64,000 nt of DNA. Source: Allodiplogaster sudhausi (Eukaryota; Nematoda; Chromadorea; Rhabditida; Diplogasteridae). The notes under the pieces are model-generated. The model was not told the DNA's origin, did no database searches, and saw only the letters and a list, made by a program, of their open reading frames with translations. Where the stretch lies: the NCBI GenBank assembly GCA_945643635.1, contig CALZFC010000027.1:3848501-3912500 (forward strand), read 5' to 3'. Shown in pieces: positions 54,889 to 64,000 of the stretch; positions within the stretch are counted from its first letter, which is position 1, and the number at the start of each line of letters is the position of its first letter. Made by a program: the position numbers and the translations under genes.

Positions 54889-56244
54889 TTGGCAGGAAAA
54901 AGGTAAGTTGATAAACTTGGCCTTACATCAGCTGCCTCCTTGAGTGCACGTGACGCTCGCTGCTCTCCTTCGGCAACGATCACCTAGCAATAAGACGAAA
55001 GGACTAAATTAGCGGACCAAAATTCAATTTTTTTTACAACATCATCCCTATTAGAATGCGATTCCAGAATTTATTACAAAATACCTTACATTATTCATCC
55101 GATCGATTAATTTATCGTTACTGATCGTTGAATCAAACCTTGGCTCTCGCTTCACGCGCGGCCTCGGCCTCGGCCGCCATTGCTCTTTGCAGCTGCTGCG
55201 GCAGACGGACGTCCTTGACCTCGACTCGCTCCACCTTCACACCCCACGGCTCGGTCGCATCGTCCAGTGTTGTCTGGAAACAAATCGGAGCTGTGCACAT
55301 TTCGAGAATCGATGAAGCAGAGTGGCTGCTTGCTGTTCGTTAAGCTGCTACGGATTTTAGTTAATTTTTAAGAATGATTAAATCTTCATTCAATTGTCTA
55401 CACCTGCATCTGATGCGAGATTGCTTCACGATCGGAGAGGACTTGGGCGAGCGTTCTTGTGCCTGCGATCAGGGAATATCACTTTATTCTTAGATTAAAG
55501 GAGGACGGTCGCCGAAAAATAATGAATGCTGTGCAAAATTTCACACGTGGTCATCCGGGGAGTAGGAACTCACATTCTCACGTCGTATTTCGCAGGAAGC
55601 ACAGCGACGGTAATTGTAAGTTAAGCGCCGCGGCAATTTGGAATCTCACAAATGTTTTTGCTGATCGCCCCCCCCCCCCAACTTTAAACGAAAAGAAATA
55701 TCATAAAAGACAACAACAATTGTTTTAGTTTCAGACAACAAAAAAATTAAGTTAAAAAAGGTCCGCCATACCGAGAATGTTGCGAAGTGTTGTCTGTGCG
55801 AGGAGACGCGTAGAACTGGACGCATCCTGGACGTTCGTGACTGACGCCTCCGGATTCCAGATCTTGAAGTAGACGACAGCGTCGACGGCGACAGTCACCG
55901 AGTCTTTGGAGAGAATCTGGAGAAGGTGGAGAGAGAAAGTGAGAGAGAGAAAATGAGGGAGAGACAGTGAGAGAGAAAGAGAGAAAGAGAGAGAGAGAGC
56001 GAAAGAGAAAGTGAGAGAAAGAGAAAAAGATAGTTGCGAGATGGAAGGCGGCATATAATTACCCAAGGTCAGAAGAGATTAGAGAGTAGAAAGAAAGGGA
56101 ACGAGAAAGACCTCTTGCGGCGGCACTTCAAAGGAGTAGACGCGCAGGTCAACCTTGCGATACGTGTCGATGCAGGGCAGGATGAAGAAGATGCCTGCCA
56201 TTAATTAATTATAGCGATGGATGATATAATTCAACCAGTGTATA

Positions 56245-56300
<56 letters not shown>

Positions 56301-57979
56301 TTAGCACAGCCTATTCAGATCAGTTGTACATATGCACAGAAAACGAGAAAGACCTCTTGCGTATATGTAGATAAATGGATATTCTTTCATTTGCTCAGTA
56401 CTGACTGAATTACTTTTGGATATGGGAACTCTCACCTGGTCCACGTGCTCCGCCCTTCAGAAGGCGACCAAGCCGGAAGATGACGGCGCGTTCGTACTCT
56501 TGGACCACCTGGATAGGAGCTTAGGCTAAGGTAGTATAGGTGAGGAAGAGAGAGAAAGAGAGAGAGAGGAGGAGGAAGAGAGAGAGGGGGGGGGAGGAAG
56601 AGGGAAAGAGAAAGAAAGAAAGAGAGAGAAAGATGCAGAGAGAGCGAGAGAGAGAGAGAGAAAGGTAGATAAATGATAGACGTTCTAACAAGTATAAACC
56701 TTGATGCAGACGAATGGTGAGATTGGTAGAGTGATGACGAAGAGAATGTAGGACAAGACGATGAGGATAGTTGCGAACACGCCGCGGCTGTCATCGACGG
56801 TGGCGCTCTCTGGTGCTGCTGCTGTGGCTGACAGAGAACATTAATTAGCAGCACTCATTAACTATTTATTTCAATGTTTGTTTTATTATTTATTCCGATA
56901 AATTTTTTTAGTACGTTACTTTCATTGGCTGTTTATTATTTTTTATATTAGCTCTACTATTTATTCTGGGTATATTTTATCTGTTATTTTAACTAAACTT
57001 GTCTGATCTTCATCCCGATATTTTTCTTGGCCACATTATTGCAGAATGAAAGGTTGCATACATACGATGTTGATGACTCTCTCGCATTCCTTTTGTCATT
57101 GTCAGCTAATTTGTTTGGCATCACAAAATCTTTCGGCCTATCTCTTGACGGAGAGAACGAGAGACGCAGAGAGAGTGAGAGAGTGTAAGAGAGAGAAAAT
57201 CATGGCAAATTCATAAAGCAAGAGTAATATTGCAGAGCAAGACATCAAAAGCAAGGGAGAGAAAGAGGCACTAACAAAAGCGAATACCAGAGAATTGAGG
57301 GAGTAAAAGAGAGAGAGAACGAGAAACCGAGAGAAAGAAAGAGAGAGAGAAAGGGACAGAGGCTGGTAGAGAGGGCGAGAGGGAGAGAGTGAAAATGCAA
57401 CGCTTCCCTGCAAATCACACGGTGTTTACTAGACAAGTCACCACACTGTTTCTTTCTATTTTTCCTTTGAGAAGGTCGCGATGCTTCCTTCTCTCATCTC
57501 TTCTCCTTGCCTGGCCTTCCTTTTGCGTCTCTATCATACTCTTCCCTCTGCCTTTTGGTCTCCGTCTCTCTCTCTCTCCCTTTTCTCTCTCTCTCCTCTC
57601 TCTCTCCCTCTCGTTTCTCTCTCCTCTCTCTCTCTCTCTGAGCGTCTGTATTTTCTGTAATTACTTGAGATGGCGACCGAAGCATAGTGGAAGGAAAGTA
57701 AAATATCAGAAAAAAATAAGATTGATTGAGAAGAATCAGTGGAAAGTGAAATCATGCAACAAACCCCATGTATATTTGCCCTATCCTATGTATACACTTC
57801 ACCACAGTTTTCAGTAAGTAACTAAAGGAAATATTGGAGAGAAAAATGATTGTAAACTAATTTTTTTAATGAAAATTCACATGACTGCCAATAGACTTGC
57901 CAGTTTGAGAAGGGGGAACATCATTGACTGTGATCGAAACGTGTGAAGTTTCAGCCGGAGTAGGCGAGTCCTTTCCCAT
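54188..57979 (-). CDS. Stomatin-family membrane scaffold protein (330 aa)
   Basis: Eleven exons join in frame: 57979-57886, 56827-56700, 56508-56436, 56194-56112, 55916-55772, 55462-55404, 55273-55139, 54983-54927, 54730-54669, 54492-54384, 54235-54188. The N-terminus starts [20 protein letters not shown]. The hydrophobic hairpin is [20 protein letters not shown] with the bend Pro of ITLPIS. The SPFH/PHB core follows: [100 protein letters not shown], the helical [13 protein letters not shown], then LQTMNTI and [13 protein letters not shown]. Stomatins oligomerise on the inner membrane face and tune ion channels. In worms, relatives such as MEC-2 act in touch sensing. The first junction and the last exon are the least certain. 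Confidence 0.9.
54600..54640. repeat. (AT)n microsatellite in stomatin intron
   Basis: Uninterrupted alternating AT. Similar runs are at 54.85-54.89 and 56.25-56.30 kb in other introns of the same gene. Confidence 0.9.
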
Positions 57980-58139
57980 TCTGAGACAGCACTTTTAAAT
58001 TGTGGCAAAAAAAGAATTAAAAAAAAAGAAATGAATAAATTAATGGCCGATGCATGAGTCAGGAGAGGCAAAAGAGGAGGAGCAGCCAAACCATGCACAC
58101 ACCGATCCCCACCCAGCAAGGGATCATAAGGCAGTGAGA

Positions 58140-58350
58140 GAGTGTCCGCGAGAGAAGAGAGAATGAGACGAAGGGAGAGAGAGAAGGGAGAGATAGAGAG
58201 TGAATGGCAAAGAAGAAAAGACAAGCGGCAATGGGACATGGTCAGCATTTGCACAATGATTGTGGGACATAGAGAGAGAGAGAGAGAGAGAGACAGAGTG
58301 AAAGAGAGACAAATACAGCAAGAAATGGATGCGAGGAAAGAAGGTGTGGG
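58140..58350. repeat. GA tract upstream of the stomatin gene
   Basis: GA-rich low-complexity DNA. Frames through it on both strands are artefacts. Confidence 0.6.
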
Positions 58351-58367
58351 CGATGAGAGATTATAAG

Positions 58368-58440
58368 CCTCTCCCACACATCTCTCATCTGGAAACAGAT
58401 GAGAGATGTGTGGGAGAGGTGTTGATTGCGCGATCAACAC
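58368..58440. repeat. Perfect 23-bp-stem hairpin followed by a second inverted repeat
   Basis: 58368-58390 (CCTCTCCCACACATCTCTC, then ATCT) is exactly complementary to 58397-58419, with a 6-base loop GGAAAC. It is followed at 58419-58440 by GTGTTGAT-TGCGCG-ATCAACAC, an 8-bp stem with 6-base loop. Such a pair could be the termini of a small element, or the first hairpin could be transcribed as a small-RNA precursor. Neither is shown. Confidence 0.85.
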
Positions 58441-58499
58441 GTCCATCGAAAGATCCTAGGTCAGATTATCCTTGGATCCATTATGAAGGAGGATCGGCT

Positions 58500-58860
58500 A
58501 GAGTTAATGGAAAGTCGAGAGAGAGAGAGAGGCCAGGAGTATGAGAAATGAAGAAATGACGACTTGATAGAGAGTACAAATGGTGCTATTGAACAAGGAA
58601 CGAGCAGTTAATAAAAATTGCAAGAAGAAGAAGAACAGAAAGGAAGGGAGAACTCCTGTTAAGTGCGTCCTTTTCGTGCTTGTGAAGCTTCTTTATATGC
58701 CTTCAGAATCATGCGGGTATTCAGGCACATAAATTCGTAGAACAAAAAAAAATTTTTTGGCAACAAGTTGGAACTCGCTATGCTGCTGAACCAAAGGATG
58801 TGATTAATGTGAAGTGGATGAGTTGAACGAAAAGTATGAAACATATGAGATACAAAAAAG
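58500..58860. repeat. Direct duplication, copy 1 (copy 2 at 62830-63110)
   Basis: Shared in order and orientation: GAGAAATGA, a TTGATAGA-rich part, AAGAAGAAGAA, ATGCCTT-AGAA and CTCG-TATGC-GCTGAA. Diverged, non-coding in appearance. Confidence 0.6.
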
Positions 58861-59561
58861 GATTGGAAAACATATGAAGAGGGAAAAGAGAGTGATAATG
58901 TTTGAACAGAATATAGAGGATGAGAGAAAAAGATAGAAAAAGAGCGAGAGAGATAGAGAGAGAGATCGGGGATGCAGCTCCTGGCAAGGACAAGGGAAGC
59001 AAGGTCAGGAAAATTCGCATCTCACTCCTCTCTCTCTCACTATCTCTTTCCCTCTTTCTTTCTTTCTCTCTATCGACTTCAAAATTAAAGACAAAAACTA
59101 AATGAACCTATTCCAAATAATATCAAACAAGCATGAAACTTAGAGACGCACATACGACTGAGGCAGCTATACTATTTCCATAAAGTAAACGCATAATTGT
59201 CGAACCCTCAGGTATGCATGCACCTTACATTATAACACTTCTTAATGTGACCTTAGTCACAAACAGCCAGGATCCATCCGTTCACGACCTTTTTCTTCTG
59301 ATCAGGAAGTGCGCAACATTTTACAGGTTAATAGAAGAAGTCGTAATTCTGGTTTTTGTGCATAGTGTACGGGTTACTACTAACCGTACAGTTAGTTTCC
59401 TATCCTTATTGTTACTTTACGTACTTTTCCTTTTGTCCTGTCCTTGCCGTGTCCAAACCTTTTATTAGATCCTTTATTTAGAAGCAGCACCTCGCCAATC
59501 CTTACAGTTAATAGAATGTCAAAGTATCAGAACTTGCTGGTGGGCGTGGTTAAATAGAGTG

Positions 59562-59605
<44 letters not shown>

Positions 59606-59660
59606 GCCGATACACTGGGGGAGGACAGGAAGTGGTGAAGTATGGACGATACACAAAGGG
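58861..59660. other. Spacer with CT/GA tracts
   Basis: Contains a GA tract (59.55-59.60 kb) and AT-rich stretches. Weak frames only. No gene recognised. Confidence 0.3.
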
Positions 59661-59661
59661 A

Positions 59662-60006
59662 CTATTGGTTGCCCCACACCATTTTATAAAGTTTCGGGCA
59701 AAGGTTCCGGCGATGAAATAAGTCGTCGCCGCACAAGGGGAATCGCATGTTAGTGTATTCGGAACAGGTCCATTGTTGAGTGTGCAATCTGCGGCATCTG
59801 ATGCACACTCCTTGGATGAGCAAGTACTCAAAGCGGCCACCCGGGCGCTTGAATTGATCGCAGTAAGCTGAGTGATGCTCGTTAGCTTGTCGACAATAAG
59901 CGCAAAATTGGACGGGCCATTCAAAAAGACTACTGTTGTCCTTTAACGACGTGGCAGTTGCACCATATGCCGGGCAGCTCAAGCTTCTCATCAGGTGGTC
60001 ACCGCT
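59662..60006 (-). CDS. Cys/His-rich exon, zinc-binding protein of unknown family
   Basis: After an acceptor (GTTTTACAG) at 60006 the minus frame stays open to about 59662. It contains FCAYCRQANEHHSAYCDQF, GVCIRCRRLHTQQWTC and later PLCGDDLFHRRNLC. The paired CxxC and spaced H/C residues suggest zinc knuckles, as in gag-like proteins of BEL/Pao-type retroelements or in some host proteins. No reverse transcriptase or other partner is visible nearby, so the origin is undecided. Confidence 0.4.
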   Translation of the reverse strand, partial: SGDHLMRSLSCPAYGATATSLKDNSSLFEWPVQFCAYCRQANEHHSAYCDQFKRPGGRFEYLLIQGVCIRCRRLHTQQWTCSEYTNMRFPLCGDDLFHRRNLCPKLYKMVWGNQ

Positions 60007-60436
60007 CTGTAAAACAGGATATTCATACCACACTTACTGCAAATTAATAAATAATAAAGATAGAAAAAGAGAAAAATACGTACAAATCCTTTTCAGCAAT
60101 CCACGTCGGCGAGGCGCAGCAGGCCAGGTCCTCATAAGCCTCGATCTCCTATCCACCATGGTCCAGCGAGTGGTAGCGGCAGCCGCCTTCGAAGACTAAC
60201 TTGCTTCGGTTAAACCTCCGATTCGGACAGCTCAAGAACAGATAACGATCCTTAATATTTCTTATTAAAAATACTCCGTCAGATTTTATTTTTTAAATAT
60301 TAAATACTTGGTTCTTTTTGCGGCAACGCGTAGTCTTTCCTGGGCAGAAGCAAGAGGGTCTCGCCCCCCCCCCACCAGAACTTTAGTCTGGGTAGCGCCC
60401 TAATTATTCTACATTATTGTCATGTTTGTAAAGTTT

Positions 60437-60560
60437 ATTTTTAACCTTTTTCTGAGGGAGATCCCACGCATTCGGCATGGAAGGCTCGCTTTTGGTCTTC
60501 GTCACAGAGAAGAGCGCAGAAGTCAGCGGCTGCCTTTCCGCGATCAGCACCATATGCATA
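60437..60560 (-). CDS. Possible exon, Cys-rich
   Basis: A minus frame reads YGADRGKAAADFCALLCDED, QKRAFHAECVGSPSEKG and stops. The C-x3-C...H-x2-C arrangement may bind zinc. Not recognised. It may belong with the exon at 59662-60006 or be the end of another gene. Confidence 0.35.
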
Positions 60561-60746
60561 CACACGCAGAATTATTTAAAAAAAATAACATTTCGACGAA
60601 CCACCCATTTTTCGAAGTCTGTGCATGTGTTTTGTGCAGAGAATCCGAGAGTGTCTCTCTGCATGGATACATATATGTATGTACATATATACAATGTTAA
60701 ATTTAAATGTATAAAGGCGTAAACCAAAAAAAACTGAATGAAAACT

Positions 60747-60980
60747 ATCAAACCTCCTTGATATCCTTCTTCTTTTTGCCGTCTTCACTTGTCATTTCTC
60801 CACTCTTCTTTCATTCCTCGGTTGCGCTGACAGCGTCTTTCTACAAGCATAAGGCATATACATAATGAAAAAAATTAAATCTAAAGAAAAAGAAAACGGC
60901 TAAAACTTAATACAATATGAAATGTATCAAACCTCCTTGATATACTTCTTCGTCTTGCCGCCTTTCTCTTTGCCGTGGCG
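60747..60980 (-). CDS. Duplicated terminal exons ending KKxIKEV
   Basis: Two minus-strand exon ends 180 bases apart finish in nearly the same way: EDGKKKKDIKEV-stop (stop complement at 60747-60749) and KEKGGKTKKYIKEV-stop (60927-60929), each followed by the same TTTGAT. They look like a tandemly copied last exon, or alternative last exons, of the gene whose exons lie at 61331-61620. The function is unknown. Confidence 0.45.
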
Positions 60981-61330
60981 CAGCGGGCAGCCAACACGGC
61001 TCTCTTCCAGAATGGAGTGCTGCCGTTCGGCTCCTTAAAGGAAGTTCCATCCGGCGAATAATTCTTCAGTCGCGCTAGAGAACCAGTTTGAAAGTGCGCG
61101 TTTGAGAGCAATTTAATGACCGCTCGGTCGAGAGAGAAATAGGAGGCCTGCTTGACCAACTGTTTCTAATTACTGAAACGGGAAAAATTGCAAAAAAATA
61201 TCTGGATCTATTTTTCGTCAAGGTTAACCCACATAGAAAAAAACATAGGAAAACCCGGACGCCTCCCTTAAACAACTAATTAAACATTATAGTAAACATA
61301 ATATTAAGTCTGATTATATGATTATGTTAC

Positions 61331-61620
61331 CTTCATATTTGGCGGATCGGGACGTGTCCACATCTCTTCCTCCTTCTTTATCCGATGGAAGAAGCTCATC
61401 AATGGGTTCCAGCGTCACAAATATGACCTGATATTAAAAGCATTGCACAATGGCATGAATAAAATGAGATAAAAGGAACATTTGAAGTACATAAATACGT
61501 ATAAATTAAGTGAAATGGTGATGTTGCTATTATAACACACCAACCGTTCTCTCATTGGAAGGAGGATCTTGAATCGTGACGATGACAGCATCACTATACC
61601 GTGAAGCTTAGTCTTTTTCA
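61331..61620 (-). CDS. Two exons of an unidentified gene
   Basis: The exon near 61610-61552 reads RYSDAVIVTIQDPPSNERT and ends at a GTTGGT donor. The next exon, 61429-61332, reads VIFVTLEPIDELLPSDKEGG, RDVDTSRSAKYE and ends at GTAAC. Both are in the same phase, with coding-like codon use. A further frame at 61150-60960 (KNYSPDGTSFKEPNGSTPFW) may be a following exon, but the phase does not fit simply. Family not recognised. Confidence 0.45.
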
Positions 61621-61712
61621 GCTGATGTCGCGTGTATGGTGACACGATCAAAGTTGATGTCGCATTTATGGCGACAAAAGCTGAAAATTGAATAATACGA
61701 GATAAATACATA

Positions 61713-62096
61713 CCGTATTTTCTCTATTAGTGCCCCTCCCTCTATTAGAACCCCCCCCTCTAATAGTGCCCCCTTCTCGCGAGGGTACTGAAAAATAGTA
61801 CCCCTCCCTCTAATAGAACTCCCCCCCCCCTCCAATAGTGCCCCCCTATCAGTCTAATACCTCGGCTCGATATGTACCTCGAATCGATTCTGGAGGCTCT
61901 TCCCACTGAATTAATTACATAATCATTCAAAATTCACAGTCAAATGGATCTTCCGGTGATGATTCAATTGAAGAAGAACTACAAATCTCTATTACTTCTC
62001 CCTCTAATAGAACCCCCCCCCCCCTCTAATAGTGCCCCCCTCTCGCAAGGGGATTGAAAAATAGTGCCCCCGGGGGCACTAATAGAGAAAATACGG
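61713..62096. mobile_element. 384-bp element with 24-bp terminal inverted repeats flanked by TA
   Basis: Starts CCGTATTTTCTCTATTAGTG and ends with the complement, flanked by TA at 61711-61712 and 62097-62098. Inside are five or six copies of TCTAATAG-TGCCCCCC/GAACCCCCCC words, which look like multiplied terminal repeats. No coding capacity: a MITE-like element. Confidence 0.85.
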
Positions 62097-62199
62097 TATG
62101 TATGTGCATGCTGAGGGTGGCAAACATAGAAGACTGTGAAAAGAGAATGGCAATGAAATGCGTTAGTCGCTTCCTCAACCCCCCCCCCCGCCTTCGCTC

Positions 62200-63560
62200 T
62201 CTCGCCCTCTCTTTCTATCGCATCTCCCCTTAAACAATTCTCTTCTTCCTAACTTGCCTGCGTCTACTTCTTCATCCTTTTCTCCAGATCGTCTTCTCTC
62301 TCTGATCTGATAAGTCGTCAAAAGCCATTCAAGCTTCTGTGCACTTTCGTTATCCACGCAATCATCTCAAACTCTTTCTTTCTCCACCATCTCCCTCTTC
62401 TTCTCACCCATTCTCTCTTTCTCTTTTGCTCGGATGTCTCCGTCTCTCCCTCTCTGATACTATTGCTCTGACGAGCCGTTCGATTAATCTTACATTGTTG
62501 TGTCAATGACACGTACGTGTCATCTAAGTTTGGCGACATTCTTGTCGACATAGAATGAGCTTTCATATGTTTATTTATTTATGGCTTTCCAATATCTAGG
62601 TGCCATGAATTGCATTATTTAAATATGTATGTTTGACTGTATTTGATATTTGTTCAATAACCTCGAAGGAAAAAAATGTCCTGATTATTTATTCGGTTCG
62701 TATCTACGAAAATGCAAAATCAATACAGCAAAATGGAATGTGGAAAATGCAACTAAATGCCAAGACGAGAGAGAGAGACAAAGAGAGAGAGAGAGAGGGA
62801 TAAGAAGAGAGGGAGAGAGAGAGGTAAGAAGTTTGAGAAATGAGACGTTGATAGAAACTGCAAATGATGCGATCGAACGCTGATTGTGAGCGAGCAATCC
62901 GACTGAGAGAGTTGGCGGAATTTACAAGAAGAAGAACTAACGAAATGAAGTAGGACTCATGTTCAGATTGTAGTTATTCGTGCATGAGAAGATTCGTTAA
63001 ATGCCTTTAGAAATACGATGATATTCAATCACGTAAATTAATTATATTAAACCTTTTTAACAACTAGTTCAAACTCGGTATGCCGCTGAAAAAAAGTTTG
63101 AAACATATTGCACTCACATTTTAAAGTCTTCTATAACATTAAAGAATGAAAACTTACATATCTGTCTCTTTCTCTCTTCTCCCTTTATTCAGTTCTCTCT
63201 TCCTTACTTGTCTGCGCTTCCTTCTTTATTGTCATCTCTAGATACACCCCTCTTCTGACCAGTCATCAAATTGACATTCCCCCTTTTCTTGCTCACAAGA
63301 TCTGTGCTCATTCGTTCGACGGTCATTTCGTTCTCTTTTTTCACTATTTTATCTCTCTCCTCTTTTGTCTCCTCTCTCAGTCTCTCTTACTCTAGCTCCA
63401 TTGTGTCCATTTTCTTTCGTCAAAGTTTGGCACTGTTTTTTCGCTGTATAAGGAGGTTTCATTTGTTTATGCATAGATGGCTTTACACGAGACAAGCTGC
63501 ATCAGCTGGAGTTGTAGAAGAACGTTTAACTGTAAGTAACGGGATGACGAAAATACAACT
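62200..63560. repeat. Two related blocks about 970 bp apart, plus duplication copy 2
   Basis: 62.22-62.60 and 63.18-63.49 kb share words in order: TTCCTAACTTG/TTCCTTACTTG, CTGCG, CATCAAA, TTATTTATGGCTTT/TTATGCATAGATGGCTTT. Between them, 62.83-63.11 kb is the second copy of 58.50-58.86 kb. No gene recognised. Confidence 0.55.
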
Positions 63561-63664
63561 TACATCTGTAAAACTAACCTTGTATTCACGTGGTGTACGT
63601 GGAAGAGAGGGGTTGATGAGGGAATATGGCTTTATCTTTCATCTCATAGAATTGTAGTGACGCT

Positions 63665-63799
63665 GTCTACATACTGAGGAAAGGAGGGCAGAGCCTAACA
63701 AGGCCGTTTTCTCCAACACTAAAGTGCAGGTGGCGGCAGTCCTCTTTGGCTGGCCCGGAGCTATGACATCCCCTCCGCCGAAAATAGCCGGCCCTCGCT
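63665..63799 (-). CDS. Possible exon, frame uncertain
   Basis: A good acceptor (CACATTTACAG) precedes 63799, and two minus frames stay open for about 130 bases: GPAIFGGGDVIAPGQPKRTA and RAGYFRRRGCHSSGPAKEDC. GC content is higher than in the flanks. I cannot choose a frame or a family. The remaining 200 bases to the window end show nothing. Confidence 0.3.
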
Positions 63800-64000
63800 C
63801 TGTAAATGTGCAAATCACAATATACATCAATCCCCGTGTTAGTATTAAATGTGTGTGTACTACGTAATATGGAAGGACCAGAGTACAGCAAATTTATATT
63901 TAACATGAAAATAGTGTCATGACTACATAATGTAAATAACACACAAGAGTACTTTACTGGTGTTTTATGCCGCAGTCAGCGGATCTCCTCTTGAGGCCTT

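Noticed and set aside
59662..60006. Firm assignment of the Cys-rich exon to a retrovirus-like gag
   Set aside because: CxxC pairs alone are not decisive and no polymerase, protease or terminal repeats are nearby.

Overview
This is nuclear DNA from an invertebrate animal, most plausibly a nematode-grade worm. The genes are split into many short exons with GT-AG (and some GC-AG) introns. They include a GLI-family zinc-finger factor, an engrailed homeobox gene, a nuclear-receptor ligand-binding domain, PARP, stomatin and saposin-like secreted proteins. Introns and spacers are filled with (CT)n/(GA)n tracts. The nematode assignment rests on the style of the nuclear receptor and of the RTE-type LINE and is an inference. 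All exon boundaries below were set by hand from splice signals and reading-frame continuity. Layout: 1-1.8 kb holds the 3' end of a PARP gene (minus strand, catalytic His replaced by Leu). 1.8-5 kb is mostly AT-rich DNA with isolated exon-like pieces and a tRNA-like repeat. 5.0-5.75 kb is a BED/hAT transposase-like fragment with an in-frame stop. 6.2-8.3 kb carries nuclear-receptor exons interrupted by a 1.13-kb foldback element flanked by TA. 8.6-11.4 kb is a small cluster of saposin-like secreted-protein genes on the minus strand whose promoter region occurs three times. 12.6-13.8 kb is a compact four-exon engrailed gene (146 aa). 15.1-17.6 kb is a 5'-truncated RTE-like LINE with a 10-bp target-site duplication. 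The centre of the window, about 18-53.5 kb, is a large imperfect inverted duplication. Each arm ends, near the axis, in a complete 13- or 14-exon GLI-family gene: left copy plus strand 30.0-35.5 kb (773 aa), right copy minus strand 44.6-38.9 kb (830 aa). The genes point towards each other. Between them (36.5-37.7 kb) lies a broken second engrailed copy. Both GLI copies keep the frame through every exon, so both look functional, yet they differ in the linker before the fingers, in fingers 1, 2 and 5, and in an AT-hook. Long non-coding stretches of the arms are more alike than these finger exons. The left arm alone carries the LINE, two foldback elements and a long CTTT tract. 54.2-58.0 kb is a complete 11-exon stomatin gene on the minus strand (330 aa). 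58-64 kb is repeat-rich, with a perfect 23-bp-stem hairpin, local direct duplications, exons of one or two unidentified minus-strand genes and a 384-bp TIR element. Biologically the window links engrailed and GLI, which are both tied to hedgehog-type patterning in other animals, in one rearranged and duplicated locus. That locus is the most interesting part of the window.
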